In this document: piece after piece, positions 13,901-26,540 of the stretch
Layout of the letters: each line of letters starts with the position of its first letter
Numbering within the stretch: the first letter of the stretch is position 1
Source of the DNA: Polytrichum commune
Taxonomy: Eukaryota; Streptophyta; Polytrichopsida; Polytrichales; Polytrichaceae
NCBI GenBank assembly: GCA_950295325.1
Contig: OX485805.1
Span: 3,720,501-3,784,500 of the forward strand
Reading direction: 5' to 3'
Length of the DNA stretch: 64,000 bases
The notes under the pieces: generated by a model
Told to the model about the DNA's origin: nothing
What the model saw: the letters and a program-made list of their open reading frames with translations, nothing else
Databases searched by the model: none
Program-made: the position numbers and the translations under genes

Positions 13901-14749
13901 GAATACCCATAAACAAAAAATAATAACACGATCCAAAAAATTGTCAAAATCATACGGCACTACTTAAAACTAAAACTACATACCCCCTTTAGACCCATCA
14001 TAAAACATCAACTTGATTTAACAGTGGCTCAAACCACTACCTTAGTTCGATTTAGAATCGTTTAGGGGTAGGTTGCTGCCTAAATACTACATTTCTTGCA
14101 TACACTCACATGGCAATCCCAAGTTACATTCATCCACATATACTCAAACAAGTTCAACATGAATTGAACCCATGCCAAATAATATGGAACAAACATTAGA
14201 GTTATCCTTTAATTCAAAGGAGTTTGGTAGGGAGTTTCTTACAAAACCTTCCATGTTTGGCAAGCTTGAGGTGCATGCGTTGGAGGTCGTGTGGAGGTTT
14301 GAACCAATAACATTCTATATCAAGGAATTGAGGGTCAAACTCATTTTAGCACCGCATTAACTCCCAACCAACTAGGAGCTAATTGACCTAGTGATCATGC
14401 ACCCCACAATTCACCCTTATATCCTACCTTGCAAGCAATACAACTTCCAAGTGACACTTTTAAGCAAACAAACACCCAACAACTCATGATTATGGGTTAA
14501 TGGCTATTCATGTAGTGTTTCCTCCCCTGCAAAGGATATAGTTTTACATCCAAAGTCAACGTCCCTTAAGATGTGACCGTATGTGTTCTACAAACAGACA
14601 ACTCTATTCACTCTGACCTTCCTTAGGATGTAATCATGGATGTTTTATGAACAAACACTCTATTCACTCCAGCTTCCCTTATGAGACAGAGTTCTCCTCT
14701 TCTTGTTCATTCAAGATAGGTAACCGAATTAGGCCCTCTTGCCTTAATG

Positions 14750-15576
14750 CAGGGGCGCCCTTGGGAAATTGCACCCAAAAATCTCTCGAACAACCTAACG
14801 CCACCGTGGCGCCTAGCAATTGGTAGAGCTGGCGCCGAGTGACGCTCACTGGTCGGCCGACCCAAGCCGCTGACGTTACTGCTACCGATACCTCTACCGC
14901 TAACGCTACCGGCCGGCACTACGCGGCAGACCACCGCACGCTCACGGCGTTGACTGCGTATACGTTCTGTCCACACAGCGTTCGTTCGTTCTTTCGTTCC
15001 TCCGGAGGCAGATCTCTCGTGCCCGCATGTCACTCGCGCAACACTCACATCTTCAGGCTCGCCGAACTCAAAGGCTTGCTGTCGTACACCGGTTAAGTTT
15101 CACCCCAATCGAAGCCCCGTCCTTTTCCACTCCCTGGGTCGAATTTAGATACAGCTTCGGAGCTGCGAGCGCTCCACGCGAGGCTGATACCCGGCCCGAT
15201 ACTCGGTCGATACCCTGGGGCCCGAGCCGAGGGTTACCGTGCTCAGATCCACTTCCTCGGGACCGAACCCAAGCTTCTTCTGCTCATCAATCTCCGTCGA
15301 GGGTTTCGTCGAGGTAGCAGGGGGAGCTGTAGGGATTCTCGACCCCTCCTCCCCAAACACTCATCTCCAGAATTCTTAGTGGTTGGAGAGTTTCGGCCGA
15401 TTTGGGAGGAGTGGAGCTTGAAGAAGATCCGCGATTGCAGGAGAGGATTACAGGGTTTCGAGGTTTTGGCGGGTCCGAGGTTGCTGCTGGGGTTTTGGTT
15501 GGAGAAATTTTAGGAAGGAAGGAAGGAAGGATTGGTAGTTAACAGAGTGGGCGGATTTGTTGTGGAAGATTTGAGG
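14750..15576 (+). promoter_or_regulatory. GC-rich promoter and 5'UTR of VSR-A
   Basis: An abrupt rise in G+C and CpG content over the surrounding AT-rich DNA begins near 14750 and leads into the VSR-A coding start at 15577. VSR-B has the same layout (GC-rich block, then purine-rich leader). Short frames here are open on both strands, as expected for GC-rich non-coding DNA. The transcription start and any TATA element could not be placed. A GGAA repeat lies at about 15514-15530, just before the start. Confidence 0.45.
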
Positions 15577-18500
15577 ATGAGGGAGAGTGTTGATGTTGGC
15601 AGAATGGCCACATTAGGTTTGATGTCGATGTTTGTGTTCGTGCATTTGGTGGCTCCGGTTTTGGGAGGGTTCGTGGTGGAGCAGAACAGCTTGACGGTCA
15701 CATCCCCGGATAGCTTGAAAGGCGTCCACGAGAGTGCCATTGGCAATTTCGGAGTGCCGCAATATGGCGGCACCATGTCTGGCTATCTCATTTACCCCCC
15801 AGTCAACATGAAGGCCTGTGAGGCCTTCAGCACTCCCTTCTTCAAGCCGAAAAATGCCGGCCAGCGGCCCTACTTCGCCCTCGTCGATCGCGGCGGTAAG
15901 ATCATGTCACCAGCAGTTGCGTCAAATTTGCTAAAACTTGTTAAATCTCGGTGCTTTACGGGCTCTTTGTCGCAATTTCAGCCAGCTGCGGATCTTAGCC
16001 TAACCTCTTTAGCGGAAGGTTAGGCTGTTCGCATGCTCCTGAAGAGCACTCTTTAGCATTTTGCCGCTCATAGATCTGGACATGTGGCGGAGACACCATT
16101 GTTTACAGAAAGACTTTGCTTCGGGATATGCTGTGAGGTTTTGGTCACATTGGTGTCTGCTGCGATTCCCATGTGAATTTTCTGGCTGGCGGGAGCTTCC
16201 AAACCTTTCTTTGCGGAATCGGCGTCTCTCTTATCTTTGAGCTTTGAGCAAAAAGAGAACCGTAGTGTACAGTCTTACATCTTCCACCCATGGCGGTATC
16301 ACTTACGAAGTCAATCTCCAGTAGAAATTCTAGCTTGATCCTGGAAAATCTGGGATACTGAAACCTTTGTCGACGTTATGTCCGGATGCTGACTAATCTC
16401 GTGACTTGCTTCGGGATATGTTGTGAGGTTTTGGTCGCATCGGTGTCTGGTGTGATTCCCATGTGAATTTGTTGCCTGGCGAGAGCTTCCAAAATACATT
16501 TGTGTTTCTCTCTTCTCTGAGCAAAGAGAGAACCCTAGTGTGTAATCTTTATCTTCCACCCGTGACGGTATGACTTATGAAGATTATCTTTATTGGAATT
16601 TCAAGCTTGATCCTGGCACACTGGAATTCTGTAACCTCAGTAGACCTTATGTCTGAATACTGACTTATCTCACCCTTTGCTTTGGGATATGTCGTGAGCT
16701 TTTGGTCATATTAGTGTCTGTCACATTGGTGTTTTTGATTAACAGGTGAATCTGGTAGAAATTTTCAGTCTCGGAGCAATAAGAGAACCCTACTGTGTAA
16801 TCTTCTACACATGACAGTATGACCTATGAGGTCAATCTCGATTAGAATTCCCAGCTCCAATGCTGGCACAATCGAAATCTGTAACTCAGTAGACAATATT
16901 CTGAACACTGACTAATCTTGTGTGAGAAACTTCACGCTAATTGTGCAATGTTTTGAATGTCAGTATATTCTGTGTAGAGGTTTATTACTGTGGGTCTAGG
17001 CAGGTTCACTTTACCACTGAATTTTGTAACTTGAGTGGCAATGTGCGAGAGCAAAGCTTGAGGTACTTTAGAAATGGCCGTTTTCCTATTGAATATGTGT
17101 TTTGTGGCTTGCAAACTGACTGAATATTCATGTGGTATCTGCAATGCAAGATCATTTGAAGAAGCTGCTGTGCAATTTGATGAGATAGAAATTGATTAGC
17201 CTAAATTTAGCATAGGGGGGGTTCTGCAGACTGTTACTTCGCAAACAAGGTATGGTATGCGCAATTGGCGGGAGCTGCTGGGGTGCTGGTGGCTGACAAC
17301 AAGCAGGAGAATCTCATCACCATGGATTCGCCGGAGGAGGATCCTGCCACTACAGTCTTTCTGCAAAATATCACGATCCCATCAGCTCTTATAGCAAAGG
17401 ACTTTGGTGACAAATTGAAAGCGGCTTTGCTAGCTAACGAGATGGTGAGCATCAACCTTGACTGGCGAGAGTCACTTCCCCACCCAGATGAGCGTGTGGA
17501 GTACGAGTTCTGGACCAACAGCAACGACGAGTGTGGCCCCAAATGCACAGCTCAAGTCAACTTTGTCCGCGACTTTAAGGGTGTTGCTCAAATATTGGAG
17601 CAAGGTGGATACACTCAGTTTACCCCACATTACATCACATGGTATTGCCCACAGGTATGTAAAAGACCTCAGTATAGTGGAGCCAACACTTAACTGTGTA
17701 TACATGCTCATTGTGTCTTGATTCTCCTTCGATTTTGTTTCTGTTGGATGGGTTCCATAAATTTGGGCATTGGTATATGCAAAACAGGATAATGAGGTCT
17801 AGATATGCATCTGTTAAGAACTCAGGCACCCAACATACAATAAGGTAAGCAGGCTGTAAATAAAACCTTTAGCTCTGCACTCACTTCTTGCAGGATATGA
17901 AACATGCAATTAGTGCAAGCTGATTGCCAATTCCAGATCGTAGCTGTAACCATTTCCCTTGTGATTTCTGAGCTCATATGAATATCTTATTCATTTTCAG
18001 ATGGTCATGTAGCCCCCCCCTCCCCCACTTATGCTGACTTATTGAGCCTAGAATGGTACATATATTCTGAGCATGTAGTTTAATCTCTTCTATACACATG
18101 TTGGTGTTACACATCTTAACCTCCACACCTGACCACACACCACTCAAATATAACTGTCTGATTAGGGAAAGTGACCATGAAAGGCCTGCTTACATTACTG
18201 CCATTGGGGATTGAACACATGAAGATAGTTCGAGCAAATGTAGGCATGTAGGGTTAACTATCTGATTTCAAGTAGGGGGGCCCTAAGATTTGTGTCGGTA
18301 TCAGAGGAGATACACAAGAAGTTTATTGACGATGAGGTAAAATTGTTGCTTTTGGGAGCACCCTTGTAATCTTTTCTTTGAACTCTTCGCAGGCTTTCAT
18401 TGACAGCAAGCAGTGCAAGGCACAGTGCATCAACAAGGGGCGTTATTGTGCGCCAGACCCAGAACAGGATTTCACCGTAGGCTATGACGGCAAACAAGTT

Positions 18501-21500
18501 GTGATTGAGAATCTAAGACAGCTATGTGTTTACAAAGTGACAAATGACAGTAAAATGTCATGGAGGTGGTGGGACTATGTGACAGACTTTCAGATTCGAT
18601 GCCCAATGAAGGAGAAGAAATATGGGCCAGAATGTGCTGAAGAAGTACTGAAATCCCTTTGTAATGCTCTCTGTACCATGACCTTAATTCTTACTTGGAG
18701 TGGAAAAGAGGGTTGCTGTTTGTGATTTTTGTGAGTGTGGTTTTCTCTTGACTTGAGGGGTTTGCAGTCATTTAGTTTTTCTGACGCTTCAGCTATTTTT
18801 GGTTGCAGCCATCAGTGTGGATGATGTTCGCAAGTGTATGGGTGATCCAGAGGCTGACCAAGATAACCCGATTTTGAAGAACGAGCAAGATGCACAGGTT
18901 AGGCTTCGCAGATCATTGAATGGGTTCAAATTTTGTCCACCATTAGAGTTATTCCTAAACTCAATAGGATGAATTTTTGTCAGGTGTTGGTCCCCTTTCA
19001 ATTTTCCACTGGTTGTTTTGCTATTAAAATCAATAATGTCTTTCCACTTGTAGTGCATGCTTGGAGGTAGTCTTTGAATTTGAATGAAGAGCAACCTAGT
19101 TGGGTTCATTTGGAGCCAAATTCATTTTGGCACCTCTTGGTATACCAAAATAAGTCTAACCCTCAATGAACCGATATAGAATGTTCTGACCAGAAGTCCC
19201 ATTAAATCAAAAGATAACTTGATTAGGCCTGCAAAGTCATTGCTCAATGGTGTCTACTTGTTTTTCTTGTTTATGTCAATGTTTAAATGTGGGAAACTTG
19301 TTATTTGATAGTCTGCTAGATTCTTGCTTATTGACCTTAAGGACTATGGCAGGTTGGTTCAGGCACACGGGGTGATGTTACCATTCTGCCAACTCTTATG
19401 GTCAACCAGCATCAATATCGAGGTTTGTGGCATATTCCCTGTAAAAGTTTTGTCAATCCTTAAATGGGAATTGATCTTATTGCTGGAACTAAGGATGGTC
19501 TGACCAGCTACTCTATCTTGTCACTAAAAGGTCGTGTTTGCCTTTTGGCTTTCATTTTTGCTGCAGGGAAGCTTGACAAAGCTGCTGTTTTGAGGGCCAT
19601 TTGCTCTGGCTACCAGGAAACTACAGATCCCCCTGTTTGTTTGAGTGACTCTGTGGAAACAAATGAGTGCTTGACAAACAACGGAGGTTGTTGGAGTAGT
19701 GGCAACATCACTGCTTGCAAGGCATGTTACAAGTATCTAATGTCACCAAGTTAGAGCAATTTTTACAATTGTTTTACACATGTCTCTCTTTGATGGCCAT
19801 GAGTTTAAACCAGTTTCTAGGATATGACCGAAACTGATTTCAATCAGGTTAAACACACTGAAGACTTGAAGAATCCCTTGTTGTTAAGGATTGCAGGCTA
19901 ATGCATTTTGAAGCAGTTATAGTGTTAAGATCCAACTTATTAATTGTTCTAAAGTTTCATATTGTGACTTCCTGTATAGTATACCTTGCAAACACTATCA
20001 ATACTGCAAGTATATCTTAGACCTATGTTGCCTTTCATGTGCGCAGGATACATTCAGGGGCCGGGTTTGCGAATGCCCACTTGTTTCTGGTGTGCAGTTT
20101 CAGGGTGATGGCTACACAAAATGTGAAGGTGTGGCTCTTCATTGTATATTATACCAAACATTTTGATTAGCATTCCTTGCATCAGCAATCTCACACTATC
20201 AAATCTTTGTTGCATGCAATATCTCATAGAGTAGTTCATATAGTATTGTCACCACAAGCAACCCTTGTCCAACCTAGGGAATTCATAGTATCAGAGTGTC
20301 AGGGAGAATGGTAAAGTCCTTGGATGGTAATGGGTTCAATAAGGGCGGGTTTATATTAGAGTCTGCGTCTGAGAAACTTGGGGTACAAATCACCCCTGAA
20401 ATGGACTCAAGATTGGACCCAAGTGTGATGTTCGATTTCTCAATTTGGTGGGAAAGTGGTTCCACATTAACACTAACAGAATTGTCCGATTTTGGGGTAT
20501 TTTTGGCCCTGGACCTTAGTCTATATTCACCTAAGTGAATGGATGTGCTAATGGTTCCATTGTGGAAACAGCTATGGGTCCTGGGCGCTGCAAGATCAAC
20601 AATGGTGGATGCTGGGCGGAAACACGAAATGGTGTCACATACTCTGCCTGTCAGGTATATTAGTTGAATATACACACCAGATTATGTCTGCATACATTAT
20701 GATTCGTGCATTCAAACTAATTAGAACTTGATTTCAATTTCGACCTTGTAATTGATAGATAGATGACTCAAATGCCTTGCTGAGGTATGCCATGTGCTTA
20801 AAGTGATGATAGCTTAGTGCTTTTTAAAATAATTTGTTGATCAATGATTGTACTCAACAAATTGAGGCCTTTTTTCATGTTCTTGGCTTGTGTATGTTCA
20901 GGATAATGACAACCAAGGATGCAAGTGTCCTGATGGTTTTGAAGGCACCGGTACTAACACCTCCGGTTGTGTAGGTACGTTCATTCGTACTATTGGAACT
21001 TGAACTCAGGACTACCAAGCCTATGCAAATGTCAACTGGTTGATAATGTCTAGCATGAAAAGAGAGTGTTGTCTTAGGTACATGGGCTTTATGTGGTCAC
21101 TCCTTTTAATCAGACACCTATATTTGAGTGGTATATGGGAAGGGTTTTACCAAAGAACAGAAACCAGAAAGACACCTGCTACAATGAGATTGGACTATAT
21201 GCTCAAAATATAGTCCAATCTCACTGTTCTGGGCTAAATAGTTAACTATGGAAATGCCTATGTGTTCGCTTACAGAGAGACTTCCTATAACTTTTGCAAC
21301 TAAAATTCTGAAAGTTGAACTAATAATCTGTGGGATTCACAATTGCTATTTGGATGATGGAATTCTTGGTCTGATTTAATGGTCAATATTGGCTTTAAAG
21401 TTGGCTGTGCCCACAATAGGGCCACATTCCCTAGATTTCATGGCTTTTAAAGTTATTCTTGATGCTGAGGCTGTTTTTGCTTGTTGCAGATATAAATGTA

Positions 21501-22095
21501 TGTGCTAGGAAGTTGAGATGCCAGTGTCCAGACTGCAAGTGCACTGACACATGGGGCAGCTACGAGTGCCAATGCTCCAGTGGCTTGCTGTATATACATG
21601 AACATGACACCTGCATAAGTGAGTGTATTTCTGCTGCCAAACCTATTCCTGTTGGATGTTGATAGGTCACAGCGTATGTGTCAAAATTGATATACCACAA
21701 CGATGGATCTTGTAAAATTCCTGTGATATCTGAACTTATAAAATTGGTTGCATGTTTGTCATGAGCAGGCAAGAAGAGTACCCCATCCAAACTTGGGTGG
21801 ACAGTTGTGTTGATTGTGTTGGCTGGTTTGTCTGTTCTTGGAATCGGCGGTTACATTGTTTATAAATACCGACTACGGGTATGTGACAAATGTCCTTTCT
21901 CTCAAAATATGTTTTTTAGTCCTGGTGTTGAATATGCAGCTCAGGTGAATGAAGAAAATTGAGTTTTCTCACGATCTGTTATTTGTTGGATTTGTGCAGT
22001 CATACATGGACTCAGAGATTCGGGCAATTATGGCACAATACATGCCTTTGGACAGTCAAAATGAAGTGAACAACCACATGCAGGAAGATATCTGA
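15577..22095 (+). CDS. Vacuolar sorting receptor, paralogue A (VSR/BP-80 family)
   Basis: Twelve exons: 15577-15895, 17230-17654, 18393-18660, 18809-18897, 19353-19422, 19567-19721, 20047-20128, 20572-20654, 20902-20974, 21490-21618, 21769-21878 and 22000-22095, giving 632 aa. The phases join without a stop. The protein is a type I membrane receptor that in plants binds vacuolar sorting signals on soluble cargo at the Golgi/TGN and routes it to the prevacuolar compartment. Order: signal peptide (about 1-31, second Met at 10 possible), FVVEQN start of the mature chain, protease-associated domain (about 55-175, DRGDCYF at 104-110), cysteine-rich central region, EGF-like repeats (about 420-564), one membrane span (about 575-596) and a short cytosolic tail with the YMPL tyrosine sorting motif at 615-618. 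Length is typical. Oddities: a GC donor after exon 6, and DINVC at 522-526 where VSR-B has DIDEC. Confidence 0.95.
16110..16925 (+). repeat. Threefold tandem repeat in VSR-A intron 1
   Basis: Three diverged copies of a unit of about 270-290 bp begin near 16115, 16407 and 16676. Shared landmarks are TTCGGGATATG, GTGAGGTTTTGGTC, GATTCCCATGTGAATTT, AGAGAACCCTAGTGTGTAAT-type text and a TGCTGACTAATCTCGTG-type end. Copies 1 and 2 are closest; copy 3 is more diverged and followed by a partial end. No coding content. The VSR-B intron 1 does not appear to carry it. Confidence 0.75.
17880..18190 (-). repeat. Dispersed repeat D1 copy in VSR-A intron 2
   Basis: Reverse-oriented copy marked by GAGCTCATATGAATATCTTA, TTATTGAGCCTAGAATGG and CACCACTCAAATATA. 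The same order is seen at 37950-38290 in VSR-B intron 1. It contains a C-rich interruption near 18013-18026. Confidence 0.55.
19722..19723 (+). other. Non-canonical GC splice donor (GC-AG intron 6 of VSR-A)
   Basis: Exon 6 must end at AAG (19721) to keep frame with exon 7 (GATACATTC, from 20047), so the intron starts GCATGT. The VSR-B equivalent starts GTCTGC at 42230. GC-AG introns are a known minor class spliced by the major spliceosome. The exon side TGCAAG fits a good donor context. Confidence 0.8.
21105..21300 (+). repeat. Dispersed repeat D1 copy in VSR-A intron 9
   Basis: Carries the marker TTTGAGTGGTATATGG and the motif GAGATTGGACTATATGCTC. The latter is followed by its own reverse complement (near 21183-21222), giving a small hairpin. 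Otherwise it matches other D1 copies. Confidence 0.5.
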
Positions 22096-22335
22096 TAAAT
22101 GGGAAGGAAAGAAGAACGAGTTGTAAGTTGAACCGTTGTAGAAGTTTCTAAGTTTGACACTGTTAAGGACATCTAGAATCAACAAGTGAGTTAATTCTTT
22201 CCCCCCCTTTTGGGGCTCTTTCAAGCAAGGCGTTGTTGCCCCTCCTTTCTCAGAGCCATCTTCTGGGCAGGTTGAAGAGTTGTTTAGAACATTTTTCTGT
22301 ACTTCCAAATTTAATGAAATGACAAGGTAACATGT
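22096..22335 (+). terminator. VSR-A 3'UTR and polyadenylation region
   Basis: After the stop at 22093-22095 there is about 165 bp of leader-free sequence, then a block (about 22262-22335) with ATTTTTCTGT, AATGAA (22313-22318) and AAGGTAACATG. The same block recurs downstream of VSR-B at about 45941-46024, so it is a shared 3' end region. AATGAA is a plausible near-upstream poly(A) element. The exact cleavage site is unknown. Confidence 0.5.
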
Positions 22336-25300
22336 GCCCCCTTTTTTTTTTGGTCAGCACTTATATATCACATATGTGATCCCCCATAACAATAAACCTC
22401 TTCCCCGTTTGAGGTTACAGTTCTTCCAGTATGTGGATAAGTCTTCCAGTACGTGCATAAGACATGTGTCAAGATTTGGTGAAGCAACCCTCAAACCAAT
22501 TTTGTCCTTTGAATATGTAGCGATAAGGTGGTTTCTTAGTTGATGGACCAGTGAACTTCTATTTTTTGTTATCATGACATCATTCAACTCTGTTGATTTT
22601 TCCAGTTCAATGAACTGGGATTAAAGCATGTAGTTTCTGTTTGTGTTTGATGTATATGTCCCAGCTAACAATTAATTCTGCAAATTGCAAAGTCCACCTG
22701 ACTCTTCCCCGGGCGTTGGCTTCCTACATGGTTCACATGTACTCGGCTGCACTATGGCCGCTTGGATTTGCATATTTCTCACTTCACAAATTCTCCTGAA
22801 TTTCTGTAATAAATGCTCTTTTGTTTGCAATTTCCGACAACCCTATGTACATGACATTGAATACAGCAAAGTTTCGCAGTTTTTGCAAATTTTTCAAGTG
22901 GAGAGGGGAGCTAGTATGTGGAGCTCAAATTTCTTAGTTGAAGTTGCTGTGTAATTTGGAGTGTTGTTGGCCATAACGAGGAATGAGGCGAGGAAAAGCA
23001 CGAGAAACCATGGAAGTTGTTCAGTACTGACAGGCGCTTTTGATGCCAAAAAATTTATTGAAAAAGAGAATGGATGGGTGCAAATTTTTTAGGCAAATTT
23101 TTGTACCCTACTACACCCTCCCTTTAAATGATTGGATTTACATCTATAGCCATCAATCTCCCTGAAGGAAAATTTTAAAAATGAACACATGATGCAGGGA
23201 TGCTTCCTCGAGGAATATCCTATGTCACTTTGGGGTTAATGCAGTTGAGGCATTAACTGCAGTTGTATAGAGTGTCCCCTATACAACCTCATTCCAGGTA
23301 AATTTCCTTCACTATTTGAGAACCTCAAGTCTTTCTTTCAATTAGACCAACAAGTTAACATCAGCCTCTATCTCACGAAGACTATCACACTCTGTCACTC
23401 TAGAGAAACAACTAATTTGAAACCATCTTGATATACCTTCAGTCTCATTAGCCTTTTTAGCTTCCCCGACTTTAAAATCAATATCATGTCATTGCGACAA
23501 ATACATTTACATGGTGTGTGATCTGGTGTGGCTCCACAAACCCATCCTAGAAAAAGAAGTGACACATGTTAAAAAAAAACAAGATTGGACTACGTGCTCA
23601 AAACACGATAACCATTCTGGACTCAACAGAAAACATCATTGTGGGCATCCTATACGACCATTTAACGAGCATAAAAATCTTCACTTTGGTAGTGCGTAAG
23701 ATATTCATACGAGCTTCTAAAATCATGAGGGAAGTGGCTATGGCTTCGACTTGGATGTGGTAAGCATCTCATGCAAATTACGTGTTCCATATCCTAGACG
23801 AAGTGAGGTAGTTGGATAAAGTAGCCATTCAAGTGAAGACCCATCATCCACCCTTAGACTCTAGAGTGTACGGGCGGGTGCTACCTTCAAGAAGGGACAT
23901 GTTGGACTCACATTTCCCAGCAGTGAACATATTATACAGTAACTTGGGAGATATTTGGCCTAACTTACAGCAACAGATGACACATTTTGAGGTTTGTACG
24001 GCGGGGGAGATATTCAAAAAGACGTATGGGGCCCCTTCTAAATCCAAAAACAATTTGGCTGTGGGATCAGCTTGGGAACTGTCTCGTCCATTGAGCAGAT
24101 TGGCATTTCAAGCTACATAATCACTTCCTAGCATTGGTTTCTTGACCTTTTGTATAAGTAAAGAAAAAGAAAAAGGGTTACATGATCATAACTAGAAAAT
24201 GTCTGAAAGTTATAGGAGTGCAAAGTGAACATGTTGTTGTTAAGTGTCATGCAGGCCCTCCCAATTGTGTTCATTGTTAAACCCCATACTAGTGTTTCAA
24301 CTCCAAGCTTGTAAAGTATGTGGTCTTACTGTGAGCACATCCAACTCCATAAACAAATCTAGTCGTTGGATTGGATCGTGAATCATCTCATTCAATTAGC
24401 AATTGCAAATTTTGTCGATTGTCACTTCGAGTTTCGAATCCAAAGGCGAGATGCAAAGGTCGATGTGAAGTTTATGTTTCTCTTTGGTAATCTGATAGGG
24501 CCCTCCTACTTGTGTATTGATCTACTTTGAGTCCATAACCCAATTTCATTGTAATACATGTGTTTATGGTGTCCGTTCTATAATACACCATGCCATATAC
24601 CACTGAGATATAGGTGTTTGATTAAGAAGAGTCACCACATAAGACACACAATCTCAATTTAGTCCAAATTCATCGTACCACAAAGTCTTGTGGTGTCGGT
24701 TCTTCACCATAGACCACTCAAATGTAGGTGACCCATTAGGTAGGGCGGCCACATATAAGAATTGGGTTTACATTAGGGTCCAAACACTACTTCATGGATC
24801 TTACTTTACACTAAAGATTGATCTCTCAAACTAAAACGAATATTTTTTTCGAGTTGAGACCGCCGAGACTTGCCACGAAAGTGACGCCACGCCACGTTTT
24901 CATACTTTGGACTTGGAATCCTTCGTCCAAAGGTCCTCGAGTCCCAAAAGTTTGCTCTCGACTGTGATACAATCGCTCGATGTTGGGAGTTTATTTTGGT
25001 CCTCGACTCTAGCCCACATCATAATACCTTGTCACAAAGAGTTTTGTTTATGGGAAGTGTGCATTATTATACATTGAAGCGTAGGCATCTCCACAAGGTT
25101 TGAAGCTTTCTTCAGCATGCCAGCTAATAGGTTAATCATCAACTACGAAGGAGGCTTCCTGATAAGCAAGGTTTGGAATTCTTTATTGTCACGGCTTCAT
25201 AGTACCAACAATCATTCATCTCCCCTTTTGGATCCCTTTTTTATACTACTTTTTTTTCTTGATTGACCGCGGTTGGTTCTTCCAACCTATGATGTTCTCT
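22336..25300. other. Intergenic, dispersed repeats
   Basis: No gene recognised. Segment 23220-23400 matches 48240-48370 in reverse complement (GAGATAGAGGCTAA-type text), so it is a copy of another dispersed repeat. D1-related segments lie at about 23560-23830 (+) and 24490-24700 (-). Confidence 0.45.
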
Positions 25301-25308
25301 CTCTCTCT

Positions 25309-25705
25309 CTCAATCATGCAATTTCCTCCACTCACAAAATCAAAACAAAAAGAAGAGTTGTCACCGTTGATGTTGATATTGATATCGGTTTTGTGTCGTA
25401 AACAATCGCTCGACGGTGTACTGATTTTCATTGACTTCATCTTTGTTTGCACGAAATAAAATCCTCTGACACGATACATTTATTTTTTTATAATTTCTTT
25501 GAGATTTCTCAATCAATCATGCAATTTCCCCCGCTCACAAAATCAAAACACAGAGAAGAGTTGTTGCCGTTGATATTGATATCGATATCGGTTTTGTGGC
25601 GTAAACAATCGCTCGACAGTATACTGATTTTCGTCGACTTGATCTTATTGTTTGCACAAAATAAAATCCTCTGACACGAGACATTTATTTTATACTTTCT
25701 TTGAG
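25309..25705 (+). repeat. Two-copy tandem duplication, about 205-bp unit
   Basis: Copy 1 begins near 25311 (CAATCATGCAATTTCCTCCA) and copy 2 near 25516 (CAATCATGCAATTTCCCCCG). Both contain GTTGATATTGATATCG-type text, GTAAACAATCGCTCGAC and AATAAAATCCTCTGACACGA in the same order. No protein function is recognised in the short frames inside. Confidence 0.8.
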
Positions 25706-26250
25706 ATCGATGAGCCCGGTTCCATCTGGAGGTTGGAAGACGTCTCGATCCAGTGTAAAGTTCCGCCCATCTCCATCACTTCCTATTGACAAAAAAAAGG
25801 AAAGCAAAAAGACAAGCTCTTGACTGGACTCACACTAATAGGTGCGTGAAGAATGTCGCAAAAGTAGACAGAATTGCTTGCATAAAAATGGAGGCGGGCG
25901 ACCCCACGTGCATGGCATGGGGCCTACTGCATGGGACACCTTTTAAAAGTGGGTGCCTCAATAGTGAACTTATCATACTAGGCTGAAATTCCGAAGCAAA
26001 GTCGGGGAGAATTTTATTTGATCTGCAAAGAATTGTTGTTGGAATCACAGTTGCCGAGTATATTATAAGGTATGTGGGTGTTGTTCAATCCGTTTCTCAC
26101 ATTCTTCAACTTCTACCGATCAAAATTTACACAATGAAAGTTGCGTCGCATTAGCAAAATCTACGGTGATGCATTTGCAAAAAATCGGATTCACAAGTGG
26201 ATCTCACTCTTACAGTGGCGCGTCACTGAGGTGATGTGAACATTTCCCTT

Positions 26251-26540
26251 GTGGTCGTGGGTTAGGAAGAACTCGGCCGTCGATTGCAATCTGACAGATC
26301 TAAAGGCTCCTATGTTGCCCCAATTTCTAGCCTCTCTAGCCAAGCCGTGTGGTCGTGGGTTAGGAAGATCTCGGCCGTCGATTGCGATTTGATAGATCTA
26401 AAGGTTCTTATGTTGCCCCGAATTTTGGCTTCTCTACCCAAGCCGTGTGGTTGTGGGTTAGGAAGATCTCGGCTATCGATTGCGATCTGACAGATCTAAA
26501 GGTTCTTATGTTGCCCCGAATTCTGGCTTCTCTTCCCCTG
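26251..26540 (+). repeat. Tandem repeat, 98-bp unit, about three copies
   Basis: Copies start at 26251, 26349 and 26447, all exactly 98 bp apart. Each starts GTGGTCGTGGGTTAGGAAGA or a one-base variant and contains TCGATTGC and CAGATCTAAAGG or variants. Copy 3 ends near 26540. The constant spacing and few changes point to a fairly young array. No function is evident. Confidence 0.85.

Noticed and set aside
13514-13960. 148-codon - frame with hydrophobic stretches
   Set aside because: It is antisense to the KYQ/GWN-type relic, which reads more like a protein. Hydrophobicity follows from the complement of Lys/Asn-rich codons.
17265-17693. Separate small gene inside VSR-A
   Set aside because: This is exon 2 of VSR-A read past its donor at 17655. 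It lacks its own start context and continues the VSR frame.
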